The position numbers were made by a program, and so were the translations under genes. Shown here piece after piece: positions 1 through 5,328 of a DNA stretch of 5,328 nt; the first letter of the stretch is position 1, and every line of letters starts with the position of its first letter. This DNA comes from Desulfovibrionaceae bacterium. GTDB taxonomy: Bacteria > Desulfobacterota > Desulfovibrionia > Desulfovibrionales > Desulfovibrionaceae. The stretch covers positions 1-5,328 of the forward strand of contig CAAGJV010000174.1 in the NCBI GenBank assembly GCA_900770205.1, given 5' to 3'. The notes under the pieces are model-generated. The model did no database searches. It saw only the letters and a program-made list of their open reading frames with translations, and was not told the DNA's origin.

Positions 1-758
1 AGCTTGTGTCGGAGGTGAGGAAGGCTGTCCTTGACAGGATGATCAACGATAAAATCCTGCTTCAGGAGGCGGCCAGAGAAAAAATCGAGATTTCTGATTC
101 CGATCTTGATGCAGCTATAGAACGCATCGTGAAAGACAGCCAGCTTGATCGAGGCACGTTCTTTCAGCAGATGGCGAAAGAGGGGATATCGGAAAAGGTC
201 TTCCGCGACAAACTGTATATTCAGCTCGTTTCCCAGCGCCTTATGAGCCGTAATGTCATGAGCAAGGTTGTTGTTACGGAAGATGAGATCAATGAATATT
301 ATCGGAGAAATATGGCGGGGTTTGCCTCCGGCAGGGCAAGAGTTGCCATGCTTATCTATCCTGCCGATGTCAATGCCGAGAAATGGGCGGCAGATATTGC
401 ATCGGGAAAGATTTCATTTCGTGATGCGGTGAGCGCTGTTTCCATCGGGCCGAATGCCCAGGATGGAGGCGACCTCGGATTCATGGCTCTTTCTGATATG
501 GCTCCTGCGATGATGGAGCAGGTCTCCCGCATGAAGAAAGGCGATGTTTCTCCTCTTCTTGCCATGAATGCCACAAAAGCCCAGATAGCATTGCTTGATT
601 TTGAAGAAGATGAGAGCGCAGACCACAGTAAGGCTGTTCCTGATGAAGCCACCGCCGAGCGTATCGAACAGATATTGAGGCGCCCTCGCCTTCAGGAACG
701 TTTCCAGCAGTATACTGTTCAGCTGCGTGACAAGGCGCTTATTGATATACGTAACTGA
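1..758 (+). CDS. SurA-like periplasmic chaperone / parvulin-family protein, 5' partial
   Basis: The frame is open from the first bases of the window. A GTG at 6 is the first possible start, but the homology already lies inside the SurA N-terminal domain (pattern VLDRMINDKILLQEA at about 27-71), so the signal peptide and first helices are probably upstream. Family knowledge: SurA-type proteins are periplasmic and help outer-membrane proteins fold, using a helical chaperone core plus one or more parvulin (PPIC) prolyl-isomerase domains. Seen here: a helical SurA_N-like region to about base 300 ending in a VTEDEINEYY segment, then one PPIC-like domain (about 330-600) with the conserved GGDLGF at 465-482, then a charged helical C-terminus. 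The PPIC domain is weak: the usual FGYHI end is replaced by NATKAQI (567-587), so it may act as a chaperone without isomerase activity. The stop overlaps the Shine-Dalgarno of the next gene. Family assignment is fairly sure; calling it true surA rather than a paralogue is less so. Confidence 0.8.
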   Translation, partial: LVSEVRKAVLDRMINDKILLQEAAREKIEISDSDLDAAIERIVKDSQLDRGTFFQQMAKEGISEKVFRDKLYIQLVSQRLMSRNVMSKVVVTEDEINEYYRRNMAGFASGRARVAMLIYPADVNAEKWAADIASGKISFRDAVSAVSIGPNAQDGGDLGFMALSDMAPAMMEQVSRMKKGDVSPLLAMNATKAQIALLDFEEDESADHSKAVPDEATAERIEQILRRPRLQERFQQYTVQLRDKALIDIRN

Positions 759-760
759 GG
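757..760 (+). promoter_or_regulatory. Shine-Dalgarno of rodZ overlapping the upstream stop
   Basis: GAGG lies 6 bases before the ATG at 767 and only 3 bases before the adjacent ATG at 764. Normal spacing therefore favours 767. The TGA stop of the upstream gene (756-758) shares two bases with this site, an arrangement that favours translational coupling. Confidence 0.6.
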
Positions 761-766
761 CTCATG

Positions 767-1705
767 ATGACTTTGGAAGAACTGGGAGCAATGCTCCGTG
801 AAGCTCGTGAACGCCGCAGCATGACGGTGTCTGACATTGCCGATCGCCTGAAGATACCCACCAGGATTCTTCAGGCCATAGAAGAAGATGCAGGCAGAGT
901 TCCCCGCACGGTGTACGCCTATAATTTTATAAAGGAATACGCATTGCTGCTGGGGTTTCCCCATAGCGATGTCGCCTCGTGGATGCAGGGATTGGAAGGC
1001 TTTGAGAATATTTCCCGGCCGGTTCTTGCAGAAAACCATACGTATACTTCGGTTAAGCCAAGCAAGCTGCCTGCTATTCTTGGGGGCTTGTTCAAGGCTC
1101 TTGTTCTGATTGCCCTGGCCTGCGGAGCGTACACGGCCTATCTTCATTTTTTTGCATCAAGAGATGCCGAACGGTTATCTTCCCCATCAGGAGAACAGGC
1201 GGAAGGCTCTTCTCCCGTACCGACATGGGGGGTGCATGAATCTGCTGGTATTCTGGAAAAGGAACAGGGAAAAAGCGAAACTTCTGCGGAGCAGAAAGAC
1301 AATGCCTTTGAACAGGCCGGGCAGTCTTCTGCCCCTGTTCCTCTGGAAAGTACGCCTCCCGCAGTGCAGGATGCGCAAGATACTCCAGAGGCTGTTCTGC
1401 CTGCGTCCCCTTCCTCTGCCGCAGCAGAAGCGCCTGCCCCGGAAACGCCGGTTGTTCTGCCCGAGGGGATTCATCAGGTGGAAGTTATTGCCGACCTGGG
1501 AGACTGCTGGATGGGCTTTGAACCGGATGGCAAAAAACAGCAGCGAACACTCAGAAAAGGCGATACCTTTTCCATGACTTTCCGTGATTCTCTTATCATT
1601 CGGTTTGGCCATGCCCGAGCCGTTCGCGTTATTTACGATGGAAAGGAAATGGAGCGCATGGCTTCTTCCCGTGTGGTTACCATTAACTTTCCTCCTGCAG
1701 AATAA
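767..1705 (+). CDS. rodZ: RodZ-like cell-shape protein (HTH, transmembrane segment, C-terminal beta domain)
   Basis: RodZ is an inner-membrane protein that links the MreB cytoskeleton to the cell-wall elongation machinery. Three parts are visible in the 312 residues. First, an N-terminal Xre/Cro-type helix-turn-helix domain (about 1-75), opening with MTLEELGAMLREARE and carrying the typical AIEED and YAYNFIKEYA patterns. Second, one hydrophobic membrane segment (about 102-127, LPAILGG to YLHFF). Third, a periplasmic part made of a long Pro/Ala/Ser/Glu-rich linker (about 130-232) and a compact C-terminal RodZ-type domain (about 233-312) with DCWMGF, an RKGD turn and FGHARAVRVIYDG. This order is diagnostic of RodZ and not of a soluble transcription factor. 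ATG 767 was chosen over ATG 764 because of Shine-Dalgarno spacing; the difference is one Met. The upstream gene ends only 8 bases before, so the two are probably co-transcribed. A stem-loop follows the stop. Confidence 0.88.
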   Translation: MTLEELGAMLREARERRSMTVSDIADRLKIPTRILQAIEEDAGRVPRTVYAYNFIKEYALLLGFPHSDVASWMQGLEGFENISRPVLAENHTYTSVKPSKLPAILGGLFKALVLIALACGAYTAYLHFFASRDAERLSSPSGEQAEGSSPVPTWGVHESAGILEKEQGKSETSAEQKDNAFEQAGQSSAPVPLESTPPAVQDAQDTPEAVLPASPSSAAAEAPAPETPVVLPEGIHQVEVIADLGDCWMGFEPDGKKQQRTLRKGDTFSMTFRDSLIIRFGHARAVRVIYDGKEMERMASSRVVTINFPPAE

Positions 1706-1707
1706 AT

Positions 1708-1743
1708 TCCTTACGCCATGCCAGGCACGGCATGGCGTAAGGA
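1708..1743. other. Perfect 15-bp stem-loop in the rodZ-recO gap
   Basis: TCCTTACGCCATGCC (1708-1722) is the exact reverse complement of GGCATGGCGTAAGGA (1729-1743), with a 6-base loop AGGCAC. It begins three bases after the rodZ stop codon. The position fits a transcript-ending or 3'-end-protecting hairpin. However, the bases after the stem on the plus strand (TGGCATAAAAGC) contain no U-run, so it does not meet the definition of a standard intrinsic terminator. Read on the minus strand it is followed by AATTTATT, which is only weakly U-rich, and no minus-strand gene points into it. Its role as terminator, attenuator or RNA stabiliser is an inference. Confidence 0.7.
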
Positions 1744-1851
1744 TGGCATAAAAGCATAGATGCGTTTACCGGGTATGCCGCCATGGAAAAATTCCCTCAC
1801 GGGAAGAAGTCGTGGCGGGAATGCGGTATCTGCATGCGGCGGAACATTGCT

Positions 1852-2601
1852 ATGCAGCAGTGGACGGACGATGCGCTGGTGCTCCGCATTGGAAAATTCA
1901 GGGAAGCAGATCTCTGGGTTCGTCTTCTTTCCCGGAGAAAGGGAATAGTGACGGCCTTTGCTTTTGGAGGAAGCCGGAGCAGAAGGCGTTTTACCGGCTG
2001 CCTGGATGTTTTCAATATATTGAAGGTCAGCGCCGAATATTCCAGGGACGGGCGCTTTATCAATATGAAGGAGTCTGTTCTTATCTCTGGCCCGGAACGG
2101 CTTCGGCATGACTGGCAGCGGCAGGGAATGGCGGCGAACTGCCTGCGCTTTCTCGAGGCTCTGGGAGTTCCTCCGGATAATGCCGGAAGCTGTTATGCCC
2201 ATCTGTGCGGATTGATCGAACTTCTGGAACAGGAAGAAAACATTTCACCATTGCTGCCCGTGCTGTTTCGGTTCCGTCTGGCAGCAGAGCAGGGGTATGC
2301 TCCGGAACTTGGCGTATGTTCACGCTGCGGAAGCCCGATGGGAGGGATGCCGCAGGTGCATTTTCTGGTGGGAGATGGCGCCGTATGCTGTTCCTCCTGT
2401 CACCGCAGGGGAGATATGAGCATTGCTCTGGGGCAGGAAGCTCTTGACGTGCTGGGAAAAGTGAAGGAATACTCTCTTCAGTCATGGGGCAGGCTGCATC
2501 CTTCGCCGGAAGGGGCGAGGCAGGCCGCGCGCCTTATTGACGCTTTTGTGCGTTATCATCTTGGGCTTGAATGGGAAAATGGCCGTTTCAGGCCTGTATA
2601 G
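1852..2601 (+). CDS. recO: DNA repair protein RecO with C4 zinc site
   Basis: RecO works with RecF and RecR in the cytoplasm, loading RecA onto SSB-coated single-stranded DNA and annealing complementary strands during gap repair. The 249 residues match the usual length (about 240-250). The N-terminal OB-fold region (about 1-80) shows the RecO signature WTDDALVLRIGKFREADLWV, then LLSRRKG, then an Arg/Ser-rich GGSRSRRRFTGCLDVF loop typical of the DNA-binding face. A helical C-terminal part follows, holding two CxxC pairs (Cys156, Cys159, Cys180, Cys183), a zinc site retained in many RecO proteins and lost in the E. coli one. The frame is open upstream to an ATG at 1783, but those 23 extra residues (rich in Lys, Arg and Cys) have no RecO counterpart and no Shine-Dalgarno, whereas homologues start a few residues before the WTD motif. 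The start at 1852 has only a weak GGA eight bases ahead. It sits 146 bases after rodZ. Confidence 0.9.
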   Translation: MQQWTDDALVLRIGKFREADLWVRLLSRRKGIVTAFAFGGSRSRRRFTGCLDVFNILKVSAEYSRDGRFINMKESVLISGPERLRHDWQRQGMAANCLRFLEALGVPPDNAGSCYAHLCGLIELLEQEENISPLLPVLFRFRLAAEQGYAPELGVCSRCGSPMGGMPQVHFLVGDGAVCCSSCHRRGDMSIALGQEALDVLGKVKEYSLQSWGRLHPSPEGARQAARLIDAFVRYHLGLEWENGRFRPV

Positions 2602-2644
2602 AGGCGCGGCATGGGGATTTCTTCCCTGTGCGGATGGCAAGCAA

Positions 2645-2664
2645 CGCCAATGGCTCCATTGGCG
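2645..2664. other. Short hairpin just upstream of the glyQ ribosome binding site
   Basis: CGCCAATG (2645-2652) pairs perfectly with CATTGGCG (2657-2664) around a 4-base loop GCTC. The arms are nine bases of perfect symmetry if the inner G-C pair is counted. The hairpin ends six bases before the AGGAG of glyQ. No U-run follows, so it is not an intrinsic terminator. It might affect ribosome access or be a protein-binding palindrome; no function is shown. Confidence 0.5.
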
Positions 2665-2670
2665 AATTTC

Positions 2671-2675
2671 AGGAG
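2671..2675 (+). promoter_or_regulatory. Shine-Dalgarno fixing the glyQ start
   Basis: AGGAG lies six bases before the ATG at 2682, which opens the typical GlyQ N-terminus MNFQNVILTLQ. The frame is open further upstream to an ATG at 2571 inside recO, but those 37 residues are non-homologous, so this site settles the start. Confidence 0.8.
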
Positions 2676-2681
2676 AACTCT

Positions 2682-3554
2682 ATGAATTTTCAGAATGTTA
2701 TTCTGACATTGCAGGATTACTGGGCCAAACAGGGCTGCGCCATAGTGCAGCCGATCGACCTGGAATGCGGTGCAGGGACGTTTAACCCTTCTACCTTTCT
2801 GCGCGTTATCGGGCCTGAGCCTTGGAAGGCGGCTTATGTTGAACCGTCACGCCGCCCTACCGATGGCCGCTATGGAGACAATCCCAATCGTCTGCAGCAC
2901 TATTTTCAGTTTCAGGTTATCATGAAGCCGGCTCCAGCCGACCCTCAGCAGCTGTATCTGGACAGCTTGAAGGCGCTCGGCATCGATCCGGCAAAACACG
3001 ATATCCGTTTTGTGGAAGACGACTGGGAATCTCCCACGCTCGGCGCCTGGGGGCTGGGATGGGAAGTCTGGCTGAACGGCATGGAAGTTTCGCAGTTCAC
3101 CTACTTTCAGCAGGTAGGAGGAATAGATCTTTCTCCGGCCAGCGTGGAACTGACCTACGGCCTGGAACGCCTTACCATGTATCTGCAGGGGGTGGAATCT
3201 GTTTACGATATTAAATGGAACGATTCCATTACCTACGGAGATGTCTATCATCAGAATGAGTACGAGCAGTCCTGCTATAATTTCGATCAGAGCGATGCTG
3301 CCATGCTGCTGCAGCATTTTAATGATTACGAAAAGGAATGCCTGCGCCTCATCGATGTAAAACTCCCTCTTCCGGCGTATGACTACTGCCTGAAGTGTTC
3401 CCATACGTTCAACCTGCTGGACGCCCGCGGAGCTATTTCGATTACGGAACGGGCCGGGTATATTGCCCGCGTTCGTGCCCTTGCCTCTGGTGTGGCCCAT
3501 CTTTATGCAGCCCAGCGCGAAGCCATGGGATATCCCATGCTGAAAAAGGGGTAA
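2682..3554 (+). CDS. glyQ: Glycyl-tRNA synthetase alpha subunit
   Basis: This is the catalytic class II subunit of the bacterial alpha2beta2 glycyl-tRNA synthetase. It activates glycine with ATP and, together with GlyS, charges tRNA-Gly in the cytoplasm. The 290 residues match the family length (about 290-300). Strongly conserved blocks are visible: LQDYWAKQGCAIVQP (10-24), GAGTFNPSTFLRVIGPEPW (30-48), the EPSRRPTDGRYGDNPNRLQH block (54-73), which carries the motif 2 region, and the motif 3-like ELTYGLER (156-163) that contains the ATP-binding arginine. The C-terminal part has the family's KCSHTFNLLDARGAIS and TERAGYIARVR segments. The start at ATG 2682 is supported by both homology and a strong AGGAG. 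It lies 80 bases after recO and is followed three bases after its stop by glyS, in the same frame, so the two subunits are almost certainly made from one transcript. Nothing is missing or unusual in the active-site motifs. Confidence 0.97.
   Translation: MNFQNVILTLQDYWAKQGCAIVQPIDLECGAGTFNPSTFLRVIGPEPWKAAYVEPSRRPTDGRYGDNPNRLQHYFQFQVIMKPAPADPQQLYLDSLKALGIDPAKHDIRFVEDDWESPTLGAWGLGWEVWLNGMEVSQFTYFQQVGGIDLSPASVELTYGLERLTMYLQGVESVYDIKWNDSITYGDVYHQNEYEQSCYNFDQSDAAMLLQHFNDYEKECLRLIDVKLPLPAYDYCLKCSHTFNLLDARGAISITERAGYIARVRALASGVAHLYAAQREAMGYPMLKKG
3546..3551 (+). promoter_or_regulatory. Shine-Dalgarno of glyS inside the end of glyQ
   Basis: AAGGGG lies within the last codons of glyQ, six bases before the glyS ATG at 3558. 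A ribosome finishing glyQ passes directly over this site, which fits coupled, matched synthesis of the two subunits. Confidence 0.65.
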
Positions 3555-3557
3555 TCC

Positions 3558-5328
3558 ATGAGTCATTTTGTTCTTGAACTGGGAGTGGAAGAACTGCCGG
3601 CACGTTTTCTTGCAGCCCTTGAACGTGAACTTCATGACCGTTTTTCCGCACTTTTCGAGGAAAACAGCCTCACGTTCTCTTCTCTCACCGTGGATACTAC
3701 GCCGCGCAGGGCGGTTGTGCATGCCAGAGGACTGCTTGAGGCAACGCCTGTGAGAGAAGAAGTTTTTCTGGGGCCTGCCGTGCGTGCTGCCTATGATGCC
3801 GAAGGCAATCCTACGAAGGCAGCCCTTGGCTTTGCCCGGGGGCAGGGGGTGGATGTGGCCGCCCTTTTCCGGCAGGAAACTCCCAAGGGTGAATATGTGG
3901 CTGCCCGAAAGACCATAGGCGGTGTTTCTGCAGCTTCTGTTATTGCGGAAGCCGCACCTGGAATTATTGCTTCGCTGTCTTTCCCCAAGCGTATGCACTG
4001 GAGCGAAAGCCATTTTCTGTTTGCGCGCCCTCTTCGCTGGATAGTGGCTCTTATGGATGGCGATGTTGTTCCCTTCAGCGTGGCAGATATTCAATCCGGG
4101 CGGACAACGAATGGCCATCGCGTTCATGGGCGCGGCCCGTTTGAAATTTCCTGCGCCGATGATTTTGATACGGTGCTTGCGGACAAGTGCGGGGTGACTG
4201 TTTCTGGGGCGGCCCGTCGTGCTGTGGTGGAAGAAGGCGGGAACGCGCTGGCACGTGAAGTGGGCGGGCGCATTCTGTGGAAGGAAAGTCTGCTGGATGA
4301 GGTACAGGGCCTGAGTGAACACCCCGAACCCATTCTCGGCAGCTTCGATGCCTCTTTTCTGGAACTTCCTTCCATCGTTCTGCTGACCAGCATGGAAACG
4401 CATCAGAAAAGCTTCGGCGTGGAAAGTGAGGATGGCAGGCTGCTTCCCTATTTCCTGACCGTGGCCAATGTGAGTTCCCTTGAGCCTGAACTTGTTAAAA
4501 AGGGCTGGGAACGAGTGCTGAGAGCTCGCCTTGAAGACGCGCGCTTCTACTGGAATACAGACATGAAGTCCTCTTTTGAGGTATGGAAGGAAAAGCTGGA
4601 TCATGTCATCTTCCTCGGGCCGCTGGGCTCCATGGGAGACAAGTGCCGCCGGCTTTCCGCGTTGTGCCGCTGGCTGGCCGAACAGCCGGGAGTGCAGGCC
4701 GTATCTTCCGTGAATCCGGAGTCGGCATCGGTTGCCGGGCGCCTTGCCAAGGCCGATCTTGTTTCGCAGATGGTAGGGGAGTTCGATACGCTTCAGGGAA
4801 TCATGGGCGGTATCTATGGCCATAAGATGGGACTTGACCCGGATGCGGCCGATGCTATAGCAGAGCAGTATCTGCCTGCCGGGCCGGATACTCCTGTTCC
4901 CTCTACGCACCTTGGTGCATTGCTGTCCATGGCAGACAAGGCTGATACTCTTGTAGGGTGCTTCGGGCTTGGCAATATACCGACAGGCGCGGCCGATCCG
5001 TTTGCGCTCCGCCGCTGCGCTCTGGGTATCACCCGCATACTCATTGAAAAAGGCTACCGCATTTCCGTGGAGGAGCTGTTTGCCAGGGCGCAGTCTCTCT
5101 ACCGCGAAGACATACGCTGGAAGCTGGACAAAGCAGAAGCGTTGGAAAAGCTTAATGACTTCTTTGCCGGCAGGGTGAAGAACTACTTCCTTACCAGAGG
5201 CGATGATACTCTTCTGGTGGAAGCTATCATGAATGCAGGCTGCAGCGATGTATGGAGTACCTCCCGCCGCCTTGCCGCGCTTGTTGCGGAGAGCGCTCTT
5301 CCCGGCTTTGATGACGATGCACGTGCAT
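3558..5328 (+). CDS. glyS: Glycyl-tRNA synthetase beta subunit, 3' partial
   Basis: GlyS is the tRNA-recognising beta subunit that pairs with GlyQ. The frame stays open from ATG 3558 to the window end: 590 complete codons of a protein usually near 690 residues, so roughly 100 residues are missing, mostly the C-terminal anticodon-binding domain. Family landmarks in order are LGVEELPA (8-15), TPRRAVV, FPKRMHW (142-148) followed by FARPLRWIVAL, TNGHR, LLDEVQGL (245-252), METHQKSF (279-286), RARLEDARFYW, KADL (398-401) with LQGIMGG (412-418) in the HD-like region, ADKADTL (459-465) and PTGAADPFALRR (475-486). There is no frameshift or internal stop. The residue before ERVLRARL is Trp317, where other GlyS proteins I recall have Asn. 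The gene starts three bases after the glyQ stop and is in the same frame. Identity is certain from the motifs and the neighbour. Confidence 0.96.
   Translation, partial: MSHFVLELGVEELPARFLAALERELHDRFSALFEENSLTFSSLTVDTTPRRAVVHARGLLEATPVREEVFLGPAVRAAYDAEGNPTKAALGFARGQGVDVAALFRQETPKGEYVAARKTIGGVSAASVIAEAAPGIIASLSFPKRMHWSESHFLFARPLRWIVALMDGDVVPFSVADIQSGRTTNGHRVHGRGPFEISCADDFDTVLADKCGVTVSGAARRAVVEEGGNALAREVGGRILWKESLLDEVQGLSEHPEPILGSFDASFLELPSIVLLTSMETHQKSFGVESEDGRLLPYFLTVANVSSLEPELVKKGWERVLRARLEDARFYWNTDMKSSFEVWKEKLDHVIFLGPLGSMGDKCRRLSALCRWLAEQPGVQAVSSVNPESASVAGRLAKADLVSQMVGEFDTLQGIMGGIYGHKMGLDPDAADAIAEQYLPAGPDTPVPSTHLGALLSMADKADTLVGCFGLGNIPTGAADPFALRRCALGITRILIEKGYRISVEELFARAQSLYREDIRWKLDKAEALEKLNDFFAGRVKNYFLTRGDDTLLVEAIMNAGCSDVWSTSRRLAALVAESALPGFDDDARA

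Noticed and set aside
6..8. GTG at 6 as the true start of the SurA-like gene
   Set aside because: The protein would begin in the middle of the SurA N-terminal domain and lack an export signal. The frame is open to the window edge, so the gene is treated as cut by the window.
1110..1577. 155-codon plus-strand frame inside rodZ
   Set aside because: It overlaps the low-complexity linker of rodZ, and its product is an Arg/Pro/Leu-rich string typical of a shifted reading of Ala/Pro/Ser/Glu codons.
1792..1805. TTCCC-TCAC-GGGAA mini hairpin upstream of recO
   Set aside because: A 5-bp stem with a 4-base loop is common by chance and no flanking signal supports it.
1760..1948. Small plus-strand open frame of 62 codons in the rodZ-recO gap
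   Set aside because: It has no Shine-Dalgarno, runs far into recO in another frame, and has no recognisable motif. It is best explained as a shadow frame.
2537..2559. TTGACG followed by TATCAT as a possible glyQ promoter inside recO
   Set aside because: The boxes look good individually, but the spacing is only 11 bases instead of about 17, and both lie in well-conserved recO coding sequence.
2602..2681. Glycine riboswitch or T-box leader ahead of glyQ
   Set aside because: The gap is only 80 bases, with a single hairpin and no recognisable T-box or glycine-aptamer core.

Overview
The window holds five consecutive genes, all on the plus strand: a SurA-like periplasmic folding factor (5' end cut off), a RodZ-like cell-shape protein, the recombination mediator RecO, and the two subunits of bacterial-type glycyl-tRNA synthetase, GlyQ and GlyS (3' end cut off). 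I see no mobile element, CRISPR array, RNA gene or accessory system. It reads as an ordinary housekeeping block, and I found no undescribed biological system in it.

The base composition looks moderately GC-rich, and the codons TTA, CTA and TCA are rare. The split alpha2beta2 glycyl-tRNA synthetase is bacterial. A SurA homologue and RodZ point to a Gram-negative organism. The order surA-like / rodZ / recO / glyQ / glyS, with a RecO that keeps its four-cysteine zinc site, resembles what I recall from sulfate-reducing Desulfovibrio-type bacteria (Desulfovibrionaceae). That placement is an inference from memory, not a search result.

Layout: bases 1-758 are the C-terminal part of the SurA-like protein. 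RodZ (767-1705) follows almost directly, with its Shine-Dalgarno sequence overlapping the upstream stop codon, so the two are probably translated from one message. A 146-base gap (1706-1851) contains a perfect 15-bp stem-loop directly after the rodZ stop. RecO (1852-2601) is followed by an 80-base gap with a smaller hairpin just before the glyQ Shine-Dalgarno. GlyQ (2682-3554) and glyS (from 3558 to the window end) are separated by three bases and lie in the same reading frame, divided by a single TAA.

Functionally, the first two genes serve the cell envelope (outer-membrane protein folding, MreB-linked shape control), recO serves RecFOR repair, and glyQ with glyS form one enzyme that charges tRNA-Gly. 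The tight spacings suggest co-transcription at least within surA-rodZ and within glyQ-glyS. Whether the whole block is one operon is undecided, because the stem-loop after rodZ could separate or attenuate the two halves. I could not identify a convincing sigma-70 promoter in either gap.
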